Notes under the pieces: generated by a model
What the model was told of the DNA's origin: nothing
Databases searched by the model: none
The model's input: the letters and a program-made list of their open reading frames with translations, nothing else
Program-made: the position numbers and the translations under genes
DNA from: Corynebacterium tuberculostearicum
Lineage (GTDB): Bacteria > Actinomycetota > Actinomycetes > Mycobacteriales > Mycobacteriaceae
Assembly (NCBI RefSeq): GCF_016127015.1
Contig: NZ_CP065972.1
Location: forward strand, 124,001-188,000
DNA: 64,000 bases
Direction: 5' to 3'
Shown: positions 37,012-46,122 of the stretch, in pieces
Numbering within the stretch: position 1 is the stretch's first letter
Layout: the number at the start of each line of letters is the position of its first letter

Positions 37012-37026
37012 GCCACATATTGTGGC
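37012..37026. promoter_or_regulatory. Palindrome in the eccD-eccC divergent region
   Basis: GCCACA-TAT-TGTGGC is a perfect 6+6 bp dyad near the middle of the 154-base divergent gap, well placed for one regulator acting on both transcripts. A second short hairpin, CTTGGC (37064-37069) with GCCAAG (37075-37080), lies in the eccC leader. Confidence 0.5.
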
Positions 37027-37117
37027 TTACTAGTGGCGACGTGTCCACCGCAGCGCGAGGAATCTTGGCAGGGGGCCAAGGGCGCTTGGCGCGTGGCTCG
37101 GGGGAGGTTATTTAGGC

Positions 37118-40100
37118 ATGCTTGGGATCGGGGATACCCGCGTCATTGAGCCGTTGACCATGCCACTGCGGGATGCTGCGCCGCCGCTGCCCACCGGCAG
37201 CATCGAGGCGGAGGAAGTCCCGGAGGCGGTGCGCCCGCAACCGGTGCCGCTGGTGCGGCTGCTGCTTCCGGTGGTGATGATTGCGGCTATGCTCGGCATG
37301 GTCGCCCTCATGGTGTTAGGCGCTGGGGAATCCCGGCAGATTAGCCCGATGGCCTTGATGTTTCCATTGATGATGCTGGCGAGCATGGCCATGATGTTTG
37401 GGCCCAATAATAGCGGGCAGGATCCGGATGAAACCCGGCGCACTTACCTGCGCCACATCAAAGCCTTGCGAGAAAAGGCGCTGCGCAATGCCTCGGCGCA
37501 GCGTGCACATGAAAGTTATCGCCACCCGGCACCGGTGGAACTCAACACTCTAGTCGGCTCGCGCCGCATGTGGGAGCGTGGCCCGGATGACTCGGACGCC
37601 CTCGAGGTACGCGTGGGAACTGGACCAACGACTTTGTGCACTCCCATCAACGTGCCGGATTCGGGCGCCACGGAAGACCTAGACCCGGTGTGTGCGGTGA
37701 GCATGCGCCAGACCATTAAGGCGGTGGGCACCGTTCCCGATATGCCGGTGGTTATCCAACTGCAGGCCTTTCGCTTCTTGTCCGTGTCCGGAATGGCGTC
37801 GACTCGGGGCGAAGAGCCCGCAGATCCCTCCCGCGATATGGTGCGCGCAATGGTGCTGCAGATGGCGTTGGCGCATGGCCCGGAAACCTGCGGTATCGAG
37901 GCCATCGGTGGCCAGTGGGAGTGGCTGAAGTGGCTGCCCCATGCGCGCACACCGGAAAAAGCGCGCTTTCGCATCCTCATAGTCGATGGCGTGCTGACCA
38001 CGGGAACCGAAGACTTCTTCCACGATGATTCCTATACCACCATCATTGAGGTTGGTGGGGCGCCGTCATCGGCGTTGGGGGTACGCGCCGAGCACGAAGG
38101 TCTTAGCCTCGTGGCAGGGGAACAACTGCAGGTGGTCACCGCGGCAGGGGTGGAAGACCTTGGTTCTCCCGACGGAATGAGTGCGGCCGGCGCGACATTG
38201 CTTGCGCGCAGTATGGCCTCCTACCGCCGTCCCGATAGCACTTCTGGCCGGCGCGGCAGTGACCTTATGGGTCTTCTGGGCTATCGCGATGTGGAGGAGT
38301 TGGCGGCTAGCGGCATGTGGCATGGCCGGGAGGGCTCGGCGCGTCTCATGGTGCCCATCGGCATCGATACGGTGGGCCAGCCCGTCACGGTGGATCTCAA
38401 GGAATCTGCCCACGGTGGTATGGGTCCGCACGGCCTGTGCATCGGTGCGACTGGCAGCGGAAAGTCAGAGCTGCTGCGCACCCTTGTCACCGCGTTGGCG
38501 GCTACCCATAGTCCGGACGAGCTTAACCTCGTGCTCGTGGATTTCAAGGGCGGCGCGACATTCTTAGGATGCGACCGCCTGCCGCATACTTCCGCGGTGA
38601 TTACCAACCTGGAGGAGGAATCTACGCTGGTAGAGCGCATGTACGATGCCATCTCCGGCGAGATGAACCGACGACAAGAGCTGCTGCGCACCGCCGGAAA
38701 CTTTGCCAATGTCAGTGAGTACAACGCTTCTGCCACCGCCGTGCGTGAGCACGGGCCCTTGCCGGCCTTGGTTATCGTCGTCGATGAGTTCTCGGAGCTT
38801 TTGGGCCAGCACCCAGACTTCGCGGAACTCTTCGTCGCCGTCGGCCGCTTGGGGCGCAGTCTCCACGTGCACCTGCTTTTGGCCTCCCAAAGGCTCGAAG
38901 AAGGCCGCTTGCGGGGGCTAGATTCCCACTTGTCCTACCGAATCGGCTTGAAAACCTTCTCCTCAGCGGAATCCCGTCAAGTATTGGGCGTGACCGATGC
39001 GTATCACCTGCCCGGCCAGCCCGGCGCGGGCTACCTCAAATCCGATGCCGAGGCCTTGACCCGCTTCCAAGCTTCCTACGTGTCTGGGCCCCTGCCGCGC
39101 CGGGCGCTTGCCGAGGATTCCGGGGACCACCCCGCCCCAACCCGCGGCCGCGTGCAGCTCTTTCATGGCTGGTCCCAGGAAGAGGAAAGTGCTAGCGCTG
39201 CGGTGGTTCTCGATGACTCCACCACTGTGCTTACCGAGGTCGTTCGCGCCGCGGCGGAAGAGGCCCACATGCGCGATCAATCGGCGCACCGCATCTGGCT
39301 GCCGCCGCTACCGCCGGTCATTGAGCTATCCGCGCTGCCAGGGCTTTCCGGTGTACATGCCGCGGGTGCAGTCTCGCCCGCAGCGGACCAAAGGCAGCTG
39401 TGCGCGCCCATCGGTATTATCGATAGGCCGTATTACCAACGCCAGGATGAGCTGATTATTGATTTCACCCAGCACGGCGGACACATGGCACTGTGCGGTG
39501 GCCCGCAGTCCGGTAAATCGAGTGCGCTGCGCACGATCGTCTCTGCGCTAGCTCTACGGCATGACCCGCAGACGGCACGCTTCTACGTCATCGATCTTGG
39601 CGGCGGTCAGCTAACGTCCCTAGAGCGCCTGCCCCACGTGGCCGGAGTTGCCGGGCGCGAGGAGGGCGAAAAGGTACGGCGCATCGTCGACGAAGTAGCT
39701 GGGTTTATCCGCCGCCCAGAACGGTGCGCAACCTTCCTTGTCATTGATGGCTGGCACCACATTGGTACCTCCAACGCCGAGTTTGAAGACATAGCGGAGA
39801 AGGTCACCGAGATCGTCGCCGATGGTGCCTCCGCCCACGTGCATGTCATCATTGCCACTTCGCGGTGGACCACGATGCGCCCGGCTATCCGCGACCTCAT
39901 TGCCAATCGCCTCGAGCTGCGCCTGGGTGAGGCTTTGGATTCGCTCATCGACCGCAAACTACAGCACAAGCTCCCCAGCGCGCCGGGCCGCGGGCTCACC
40001 TTGGCGGGTGAGAATATGCTCTTAGCTCGCACCTCCAACCAGGACATCGCCCACATCTGCCGCGTGCATGCTGCGGCTGACCCAGTTCCACAGCTCAAGA

Positions 40101-40837
40101 TGCTGCCCGCCGTGCTTACTCCGTCCGCACTCGCGGCTCAAGGGGGCGTGCCCACCGGCGAGATCGCCTGGGGCATCGGCGGGCGCGACCTCGATACGCT
40201 GACCTGGAATCCGTCTCGTGAGCCGCACCTTGTGGCAATCGGGGCGCAGGGCTGTGGCAAGTCCACCTTCCTGGCGCAGATCATGCGCGGCATTAGCGAC
40301 TTTGCGCGGGAAGACGCCCGGCTCGTCGTTATCGACCAGCGCCGAGCCCACCTGGGAACCTTGGACCAGAACATGGTTGCTGCCTATGCCGCGACGCAGT
40401 CGAGTGCGCAAGAGACCATTGTCGATACAGTCCGGACCCTGGAATCTCGCCTGCCTGGCCCGGGCATTACCCCGGCGCAGCTCGCCGCACGAGATTGGTG
40501 GCAGGGCCCAGACATTTACCTAGTCATCGATGATGCGGACCTGCTAAGCGATATCGCTCTCTCGCCGCTATTGGAGTTGCTTCCCCATGCTCGCGACATT
40601 GGCCTGCACCTTGTTATCGCTCGCAAATCCGGCGGCATCGGCCGTGCCCTCTTTGGTCAATTCTTTTCCGCGGTGCGCGATCTGCAGCCGGCGCTGCTGC
40701 TTTTCGACGCCGACCGGGACGAAGGAACCATCTTCGGACTCAAGCCCTGCCACCAACCACCCGGCCGCGGTCAGTGGAGCATCCGCGGTGAAAACCTCGG
40801 CGTCGCCCAAGCGGTGTATCTAGAAGGAGAAAAGTAA
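37118..40837 (+). CDS. eccC: Type VII secretion ATPase EccC (single-chain EccCa-EccCb)
   Basis: 1239 residues. Two membrane helices near 45-90 (LVRLLLPVVMIAAMLGMVALMVLG; ALMFPLMMLASMAMMFG), a DUF-like linker, then three FtsK/SpoIIIE ATPase domains with Walker A motifs GATGSGKSE (about residue 443), GGPQSGKSS (about 794) and GAQGCGKST (about 1042). The first Walker B Asp is in LVLVDFKGGATF. EccC recognises substrate signals and powers export. The fused form is the ESX-4/ancestral arrangement. The next gene starts directly after its TAA. Confidence 0.96.
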   Translation: MLGIGDTRVIEPLTMPLRDAAPPLPTGSIEAEEVPEAVRPQPVPLVRLLLPVVMIAAMLGMVALMVLGAGESRQISPMALMFPLMMLASMAMMFGPNNSGQDPDETRRTYLRHIKALREKALRNASAQRAHESYRHPAPVELNTLVGSRRMWERGPDDSDALEVRVGTGPTTLCTPINVPDSGATEDLDPVCAVSMRQTIKAVGTVPDMPVVIQLQAFRFLSVSGMASTRGEEPADPSRDMVRAMVLQMALAHGPETCGIEAIGGQWEWLKWLPHARTPEKARFRILIVDGVLTTGTEDFFHDDSYTTIIEVGGAPSSALGVRAEHEGLSLVAGEQLQVVTAAGVEDLGSPDGMSAAGATLLARSMASYRRPDSTSGRRGSDLMGLLGYRDVEELAASGMWHGREGSARLMVPIGIDTVGQPVTVDLKESAHGGMGPHGLCIGATGSGKSELLRTLVTALAATHSPDELNLVLVDFKGGATFLGCDRLPHTSAVITNLEEESTLVERMYDAISGEMNRRQELLRTAGNFANVSEYNASATAVREHGPLPALVIVVDEFSELLGQHPDFAELFVAVGRLGRSLHVHLLLASQRLEEGRLRGLDSHLSYRIGLKTFSSAESRQVLGVTDAYHLPGQPGAGYLKSDAEALTRFQASYVSGPLPRRALAEDSGDHPAPTRGRVQLFHGWSQEEESASAAVVLDDSTTVLTEVVRAAAEEAHMRDQSAHRIWLPPLPPVIELSALPGLSGVHAAGAVSPAADQRQLCAPIGIIDRPYYQRQDELIIDFTQHGGHMALCGGPQSGKSSALRTIVSALALRHDPQTARFYVIDLGGGQLTSLERLPHVAGVAGREEGEKVRRIVDEVAGFIRRPERCATFLVIDGWHHIGTSNAEFEDIAEKVTEIVADGASAHVHVIIATSRWTTMRPAIRDLIANRLELRLGEALDSLIDRKLQHKLPSAPGRGLTLAGENMLLARTSNQDIAHICRVHAAADPVPQLKMLPAVLTPSALAAQGGVPTGEIAWGIGGRDLDTLTWNPSREPHLVAIGAQGCGKSTFLAQIMRGISDFAREDARLVVIDQRRAHLGTLDQNMVAAYAATQSSAQETIVDTVRTLESRLPGPGITPAQLAARDWWQGPDIYLVIDDADLLSDIALSPLLELLPHARDIGLHLVIARKSGGIGRALFGQFFSAVRDLQPALLLFDADRDEGTIFGLKPCHQPPGRGQWSIRGENLGVAQAVYLEGEK

Positions 40838-41962
40838 ATGACCACCAATCTCAGCGCGAATGCGCCGACCGACACCCCTATCCCTACTGGTGGGGAGACC
40901 ACCGCCAGCCCCATTACCGTCACCATCCTGGATGCGGCCACCATCTTTGAAGGGCCTGAAACGGTCTACCGCTATGACCTGCCAGGAACCGGCATTGTGG
41001 AAGGCTGGGCCTTAGGCCAAGTCATGGATCAGATATCCAAGATGGCGGGATCGTCCTGGCCCGACGTGGAAGTCTGCGTGGCGGCAGACTCTTCCGGCAC
41101 GGGAATTGCACAGGAAGCTACCACCATCATTTGCCGGCAATTGGAAGTCACTGGGGTGCGCCTCATCGACCCAGCACCAGCCATCTCCCCGCCAGTAGCC
41201 CCAGACCCACTGGCTCCGCGTTCACATTCAGTCAGCGAGGCCTCAGAATCGGCACCGCCCACCGCTGTGATGGAGATGCCTGCCTACGACGAGCCAGTAA
41301 CCCCACGTTGGACCGACCGCCTGCGCGGTTGGTTCGGGGCCATTGATATCTTTCATGTCGCAATCGCGGTGGTCATCATCGCCGTGGCCGGAGCTTCCTG
41401 GTGGGCTATCGGTGCCCAGGGTTCCGGTGATGGCGACGCCGCTTCGGATACAGCGCGCCCGCAACCGCGCGCCGCCGCGCCAAGCCGCGAGAACGCAACG
41501 GAGTCCGCGCCGGCCTTGCCACAGCCGGGTACGACGGGTGCGCCGGAATCCGGCAGTGATGAATTGAGTCCAGGTGAAAAGCGCCTAGACGTGGAGGGAA
41601 TGTCAGTAGTCGTCCCCAGTGGGTTCCACACCAAGGTAGAAAATGGTCTGGTCACCGCCACCGGGGAAGACCCGAACCTACGCATCCTGCTGGCGGCGGA
41701 TGAGATGTTTAACGTGCCGGCGGATGCCTTGTTTAAAGAAATTCACGCGCAGGTGGACGAAGATCCGGCGCTTCGCGATGCCACCGATGAGGCCGGGCGA
41801 CTGACCTATACCGAAGACCCCGGGGACGGCTCCTTGGTGGAATGGACCACCTGGGAAGACCGTGGGCACCAGATGTCCGTGGGATGCCATACCCGGCATA
41901 ACTCCAACGCCGTTCAAAAAGCGGCTTGCCGCATGGCCACAGAAAGCCTAGTCAAAAAATAG
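40838..41962 (+). CDS. Type VII secretion-associated protein (TIGR03931/Rv3446c-like)
   Basis: 374 residues. An N-terminal domain (1-110, ITVTILDAATIFEGPETVYRYDLPG), a Pro/Ser-rich linker, one membrane helix (about 168-190, IFHVAIAVVIIAVAGASWWAIG), a disordered stretch, and a C-terminal outside domain (LDVEGMSVVVPSGFHTKVENGLVTATGEDP ... MSVGCHTRHNSNAVQKAACRMA). The same type of protein is found between eccC and the WXG100 genes in ESX-4 loci of mycobacteria. Exact role unknown; the paired Cys may form a disulfide outside the cell. Coupled to eccC, with AAGGAG upstream. Confidence 0.85.
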   Translation: MTTNLSANAPTDTPIPTGGETTASPITVTILDAATIFEGPETVYRYDLPGTGIVEGWALGQVMDQISKMAGSSWPDVEVCVAADSSGTGIAQEATTIICRQLEVTGVRLIDPAPAISPPVAPDPLAPRSHSVSEASESAPPTAVMEMPAYDEPVTPRWTDRLRGWFGAIDIFHVAIAVVIIAVAGASWWAIGAQGSGDGDAASDTARPQPRAAAPSRENATESAPALPQPGTTGAPESGSDELSPGEKRLDVEGMSVVVPSGFHTKVENGLVTATGEDPNLRILLAADEMFNVPADALFKEIHAQVDEDPALRDATDEAGRLTYTEDPGDGSLVEWTTWEDRGHQMSVGCHTRHNSNAVQKAACRMATESLVKK

Positions 41963-41984
41963 TCTCAAAAACTTTCCCCCAGCC

Positions 41985-42026
41985 GGGAACCGTTTGGCGG
42001 AAAGCTCAGTCCAATAAAAGTGAGAA
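41985..42026 (+). promoter_or_regulatory. Conserved 42-bp promoter element upstream of the WXG100 genes (copy 1)
   Basis: This block aligns without gaps to 45735-45776 at 35 of 42 positions. It contains GGGAACC then AGTCC, spaced as GGAAC-N17-AGTC, which is the layout of an ECF sigma-factor promoter. TTTGG and CCAAT inside it also form an inverted repeat, so an operator is an alternative. Downstream, TTTTTCGGGGGAAATACAC (42051-42069) also recurs before the second copy's gene. Confidence 0.65.
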
Positions 42027-42104
42027 AGCACAGATGCGAAGCACAGCTGCTTTTTCGGGGGAAATACACACAATCTCATCCGCCCTAAGGAGGGGCGCAC
42101 TCTT

Positions 42105-42419
42105 ATGTCTCAGACTTTCAAGACACAAGCCGATGTCATGATCGCCACCGCCGGCAAAGTCGATAACACCAATGATGAAGTCCAAGGCGAGCTCACCCGC
42201 CTGCAGGGCGTCGTCGACTCCGTCCGCGGCAGCTGGGTTGGCCAGGCCCAGGTCTCCTTCGATGACCTGATGCAACGCTACAACACCTCTGCACAGCAGC
42301 TGCGCGAGGCCTTGGCCTCAATCTCTGACAATATCCGCAGCAACGCCCACAACTTCGACAACGTGGAAGCCGAAAACACCCAGGCCTTCTCCAACGTGGG
42401 CGGCGGCCTCGCTCTCTAA
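42105..42419 (+). CDS. WXG100-family secreted protein (EsxA/EsxB-like), first of pair
   Basis: 104 residues, all helical, with the W-x-G turn in VRGSWVGQAQVSF (about residue 45). The C-terminal helix has F-D-N-V-E, an F-for-Y version of the YxxxD/E export signal. The CDS has its own AAGGAGG ribosome site. WXG100 proteins form helical-hairpin dimers exported by EccC. The partner is the next gene, and the pair corresponds to EsxT/EsxU of ESX-4. Confidence 0.93.
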   Translation: MSQTFKTQADVMIATAGKVDNTNDEVQGELTRLQGVVDSVRGSWVGQAQVSFDDLMQRYNTSAQQLREALASISDNIRSNAHNFDNVEAENTQAFSNVGGGLAL

Positions 42420-42488
42420 ACCGCACCGCACACTTCACTAGTCCGCAGCCTCAAAGCTATAGATTCACAGAAGGGAATCCACCACCAC

Positions 42489-42776
42489 ATGTCCGAGATC
42501 AAATACGAATTCGGTGCCATTTCTTCCGCCGCAGCCGATATCAACGCTACCTCTGGTCGCATCAACAGCACTCTGGCAGACCTGAAAGCGCGCCTGCAGC
42601 CGATGGTGAGCACCTGGGAAGGCGAGTCCGCCGTGGCTTATAACCAAGCACAGGCTAAGTGGGATAAGGCGTCGCAAGAACTCAACACCGTGCTCGCCAC
42701 CATCTCCAAGACCGTCTCGCAGGGCAATGATGCAATGAGCGACGTCAATCGTCGCGCCGCCGCAAGCTGGGGCTAA
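42489..42776 (+). CDS. WXG100-family secreted protein, second of pair
   Basis: 95 residues. Begins MSEIKYEFGAISSAAADINATSGRINSTL; the W-x-G turn is in VSTWEGESAVAYNQ. Helical throughout and without its own YxxxD/E-type tail, as expected for the partner that is carried along. Ribosome site GAAGGGA. Probably forms a heterodimer with the first WXG100 protein. Confidence 0.93.
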   Translation: MSEIKYEFGAISSAAADINATSGRINSTLADLKARLQPMVSTWEGESAVAYNQAQAKWDKASQELNTVLATISKTVSQGNDAMSDVNRRAAASWG

Positions 42777-43181
42777 ATCCACACCCTGTTCGCACGGTTC
42801 TACGCTGTCCCCGTCGGGGCTGCGGTGCCACTGACCACACCCGCGTGGCAGGAGGCGGACGCAGCCGCAGCCTCGACCAAGAAGCCAGCGTGAATACTCC
42901 TTTTCTAGTTCTTTTCTCTTGCTATCTCTTCCATTCTTTGAAGTCGTACCTTTCTAGTCCGTACCCACGAGCCGGCATCTCCCGTTTAAGCCGCGGAAGG
43001 TGCCGGTTTCGGTGTTTTGGTCTTTGGGAAGGTGAGCAAGTAGGGTAGGAAACCTATGTGTTCGCTCGTCGGCAAGCAGCTGGCGAAGCGCTCCCTGCAG
43101 GTCTCCACCGGCCGCTGTACGGGAGTGAATGGATGCTTAGCGCTGGCCGGCAGTTCCGAGACAGACTTTCAAGGAGTCAAA
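42777..43181 (+). other. Intergenic region between the WXG100 pair and rplM
   Basis: No gene is supported in these 405 bases. A hairpin at about 42971-43020 (CCGGCAtC ... GgTGCCGG, followed by TTTCGGTGTTTTGG) may terminate the esx transcript. A possible rplM promoter follows, TTGGGA (43024-43029) and TAGGAA (43046-43051), giving a leader of about 125 bases. The frame upstream of rplM stays open to 43056 but looks untranslated. Confidence 0.45.
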
Positions 43182-43625
43182 TTGTCTACTTTCCACCCAA
43201 AGAGCGGTGACATCACCCGCGAGTGGTACGTCATCGACGCTACTGATGTGGTGCTGGGCAAGCTCGCTTCCACCGTTGCAGACCTGCTGCGCGGTAAGCA
43301 CAAGCCACAGTTCGCACCGAACGTTGACGCTGGTGACCACGTCATCATCATCAACGCTGACAAGATCCACGTTTCTTCCAACAAGCGCGGCCGCGAGATG
43401 CGCTACCGCCACTCCGGTTACCCGGGCGGCCTGAAGTCCATGACCCTGGGTCAGTCTTTGGACGCCAACCCGGTTCGCGTTATCGAAGAATCCGTTGCCG
43501 GCATGATGCCGCACAACAAGCTCTCCCGCGCTTCCATCAAGAAGCTGCACGTCTTCGCAGGCGAAGAGCACCCGTACGCCGGCCAGAAGCCGGAAACCTT
43601 CGAGTTTAAGCAGGTGGCACAGTAA
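43182..43625 (+). CDS. rplM: 50S ribosomal protein L13
   Basis: 147 residues from a TTG at 43182, the exact L13 length, 6 bases after AAGGAG. The longer frame to 43056 would add 42 residues and is rejected. Landmarks are [36 protein letters not shown] and the terminal [12 protein letters not shown]13 is an early 50S assembly protein. Overlaps rpsI by one base (TAATG). Confidence 0.96.
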   Translation: MSTFHPKSGDITREWYVIDATDVVLGKLASTVADLLRGKHKPQFAPNVDAGDHVIIINADKIHVSSNKRGREMRYRHSGYPGGLKSMTLGQSLDANPVRVIEESVAGMMPHNKLSRASIKKLHVFAGEEHPYAGQKPETFEFKQVAQ

Positions 43626-44167
43626 TGTCTGAGCAGAACATCGACAACAACGTAGCCGACGCTGCTGACATCGCTGCAGCAAGCGCCGCTACCGAAGAGT
43701 TCACCAACACCATCGGTGATTCGTTGGCTAGCGCCAACGCGGAGACTGAGGCAGAGGTCGAGGCTGCCGCTCCGGTACACGAGGGCCCGATCCAGACCGT
43801 CGGTCGCCGTAAGCGCGCCGTCGCACGTGTTCGCCTCGTTGCTGGCTCCGGCCAGATTGTAGTTAACGGCCGCGAGTTCGGCGAGTACTTCCCGAACAAG
43901 CTGCACCAGCAGGACATCCTCACTCCGCTGACCCTGCTGGAGCGCGAGAACCAGTTCGACCTCAAGGTCACCGTTAACGGCGGCGGCCCAACCGGTCAGG
44001 CTGGCGCCCTGCGTCTGGCTATCGCTCGTGCACTGAACATCTACAACCCGGCTGACCGCACCGCCCTCAAGAAGGCTGGTCTGCTCACCCGAGATGCTCG
44101 TGCAGTTGAGCGTAAGAAGGCCGGTCTGCACAAGGCACGTCGCGCACCGCAGTACTCCAAGCGTTAA
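43625..44167 (+). CDS. rpsI: 30S ribosomal protein S9
   Basis: 180 residues: an acidic N-terminal extension of about 55 residues, then the S9 core [30 protein letters not shown] and the C-terminal [11 protein letters not shown], whose last Arg touches the P-site tRNA. The long acidic extension is common in Corynebacterium and Mycobacterium. Confidence 0.97.
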   Translation: MSEQNIDNNVADAADIAAASAATEEFTNTIGDSLASANAETEAEVEAAAPVHEGPIQTVGRRKRAVARVRLVAGSGQIVVNGREFGEYFPNKLHQQDILTPLTLLERENQFDLKVTVNGGGPTGQAGALRLAIARALNIYNPADRTALKKAGLLTRDARAVERKKAGLHKARRAPQYSKR

Positions 44168-44198
44168 TCTCGCTCTCACTGCGCGCGCAAGCGCTACG

Positions 44199-44240
44199 AA
44201 AGCCGCTGCTTCCTTTGGGAGGCGGCGGCCTTCGTCGTTT
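44199..44240 (+). terminator. Terminator after rpsI
   Basis: AAAGCCGCTGCTTCC pairs with GGAGGCGGCGGCCTT (with G-U pairs) and CGTCGTTTT follows. It separates rplM-rpsI from glmM. Confidence 0.82.
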
Positions 44241-44354
44241 TATGGAGCGCGGAAGGAGGGAATATCGCTCAATCCGTCGATAAACCAAAAGCTTGCTTCC
44301 GCCTAAACCGCCCCAACATGCAATCGATGGGCACAGGAGTGCATAATTGACTGC

Positions 44355-45698
44355 ATGACTCGACTTTTTGGAACCGATGGCGTTCGCGGCCTCGCGAACA
44401 AGAAGCTGACCCCTATTCTGGCCTTGCAACTAGGCCAGGCCGCTGCGGAGGTATTTACCGCCAAGCGTGAATCCTACGAGCGCCAGCCGCTGGCCATCAT
44501 TGGTCGCGACCCGCGCGTTTCCGGCGAGATGCTGGATGCGGCGATTGCGTCCGGTCTGGCTTCCCGCGGCGTGGACGTGGTGCGCGTGGGCGTGCTGCCA
44601 ACCCCAGCAATTGCTTACCTGACGGATGACTATGGTGCGGATTTGGGCGTGATGATTTCCGCCTCCCACAACCCGATGCCAGACAACGGCATCAAGTTCT
44701 TCTCCGCAGGTGGCAAGAAGCTGCCGGACGAGGTAGAAGATCAGATTCAGGCAACCATGGAAAACCTCACTGAGGATGGCCCGACCGGCACCAAACTGGG
44801 CCGCATCATCTCGGAGGCCCCAGACGGACGCGAGCGCTACCTCAACCACTTGAAGGAAGTAGTCTCCACCGACCTCAGCGGCATCAAGGTGGTCGTAGAT
44901 ACCGCCAATGGTGCGGCCTCCAAGGTTGCTCCGATCGCCTACGAGGCGGCTGGCGCAGAGGTTATTGCTATCCACAACAAGCCGAATGCTTTCAATATCA
45001 ATGAGGACTGCGGTTCGACGCACATTGAAAAGGCCCAGGAGGCCGTCGTCGAGCATGGCGCCGATCTGGGCCTGGCGCACGATGGCGACGCTGACCGCTG
45101 CCTGGCTGTGGATGCCGAGGGCAATGTTGTTGACGGTGACCAGATTATGGCACTGCTGGCCGTAGGCATGAAGGAAGATAATGACCTGCGCTATAACACC
45201 CTGGTAGCAACCGTCATGTCTAACCTAGGCCTGAAGCTAGCCATGCAGGAACAAGGCATTGAGGTGCGTCACACCGCAGTAGGCGACCGCTATGTTCTGG
45301 AAGAGCTCAACCGCGGCGATTTCTCCTTGGGCGGCGAGCAGTCTGGCCACGTCGTGTTGCCAGATGATTGCACGACTGGCGACGGCACGCTTACTGGCCT
45401 GTCCATCATGGCGCGCATGGCCAAGTCTGGGAAGTCCCTAAAGGAATTAGCATCGGTGATGACCGTGCTGCCGCAGGTGCTCATTAACGTGCCGGTTTCT
45501 GATAAGGGTGTCATCATGGACGCCCCCGAAGTACAAGAAGCCATTGCCCAGGCCGAGGAAGAACTCGGCGAAACTGGCCGCGTCCTGTTGCGTCCCTCCG
45601 GCACTGAGGAGGTTTTCCGCGTCATGGTGGAGGCCGCCGATAAGGAGCAGGCTCGCAAGGTTGCCGGGAGGCTTTCCGCCATCGTTTCCTCGGTCTAG
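44355..45698 (+). CDS. glmM: Phosphoglucosamine mutase
   Basis: 447 residues. N-terminal [18 protein letters not shown], active-site phosphoserine Ser104 in [13 protein letters not shown], metal loop DGDADR, sugar loop GGEQSGH and phosphate loop RPSGTE. Converts glucosamine-6-P to glucosamine-1-P for peptidoglycan. CATAAT (44342-44347) ends 7 bases before the ATG, suggesting a leaderless transcript; AGGAG is 15 bases away, too far. glmS lies 6.4 kb downstream. Confidence 0.96.
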   Translation: MTRLFGTDGVRGLANKKLTPILALQLGQAAAEVFTAKRESYERQPLAIIGRDPRVSGEMLDAAIASGLASRGVDVVRVGVLPTPAIAYLTDDYGADLGVMISASHNPMPDNGIKFFSAGGKKLPDEVEDQIQATMENLTEDGPTGTKLGRIISEAPDGRERYLNHLKEVVSTDLSGIKVVVDTANGAASKVAPIAYEAAGAEVIAIHNKPNAFNINEDCGSTHIEKAQEAVVEHGADLGLAHDGDADRCLAVDAEGNVVDGDQIMALLAVGMKEDNDLRYNTLVATVMSNLGLKLAMQEQGIEVRHTAVGDRYVLEELNRGDFSLGGEQSGHVVLPDDCTTGDGTLTGLSIMARMAKSGKSLKELASVMTVLPQVLINVPVSDKGVIMDAPEVQEAIAQAEEELGETGRVLLRPSGTEEVFRVMVEAADKEQARKVAGRLSAIVSSV

Positions 45699-45734
45699 GA
45701 CAACCGCCGAGGGCGGAAGAATTTTGGCCTCCTA

Positions 45735-45776
45735 GGGAACCATTTGGCGCAATCCCCAGTCCAATGAAGGTGAGAA
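45735..45776 (+). promoter_or_regulatory. Conserved 42-bp promoter element (copy 2), upstream of the EspC-like gene cassette
   Basis: 35 of 42 bases are identical to 41985-42026, with GGAAC-N17-AGTC kept and CCAATgAAgGTGAGAA following. The downstream motif ATTTGGGGGAATACAC (45793-45808) also matches the esx leader, and here its GGGGGA serves as the ribosome site of the GTG start at 45811. Confidence 0.65.
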
Positions 45777-45810
45777 CTTTTACCGTATATGGATTTGGGG
45801 GAATACACCA

Positions 45811-46122
45811 GTGTCTGAGGTTTTTCTTCGCCCCTCGGAGGCGATGTCCGCACTACGGCAGGTCGTAGCCGATAACGACGAGCAACGCGATGCCCACCGG
45901 GCCGAGGTACCGGATTTTCCGGTGTCCGCGGCTGGGCGCAACTTTGGCGGCCACGGTGAGCGCATTCGTGATGTCTTGGCGCGCATCCATGAGCGTGGCG
46001 GGCAGAGGTTGGATAATTTATCCGCCACCGCCCACGCCGCCCATGAACAGGTGCGCGCTTTTGCCGATTTTGATGAGTCCTTCGGCAGCTCCTTTGCGCG
46101 CGGCGGGGAGGCGAACAAGTGA
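45811..46122 (+). CDS. Small helical protein, EspC-like type VII secretion substrate candidate
   Basis: 103 residues from a GTG at 45811, 8 bases after GGGGGA. Predicted as a helical hairpin: helix 1 PSEAMSALRQVVADNDEQ; helix 2 GERIRDVLARIHERGGQRLDNLSATAHAAHEQVRAF; then F-A-D-F-D, an F-for-Y version of the YxxxD/E signal. Size and layout match EspC/DUF2580-type ESX substrates, although there is no WXG turn and I cannot confirm family membership. The stop overlaps the next GTG start (GTGA). Confidence 0.6.
   Translation: MSEVFLRPSEAMSALRQVVADNDEQRDAHRAEVPDFPVSAAGRNFGGHGERIRDVLARIHERGGQRLDNLSATAHAAHEQVRAFADFDESFGSSFARGGEANK

Noticed and set aside
43056..43181. N-terminal extension of L13 from an upstream ATG
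   Set aside because: The TTG at 43182 has a perfect ribosome site and gives the exact L13 length; the extension lies in the likely untranslated leader.
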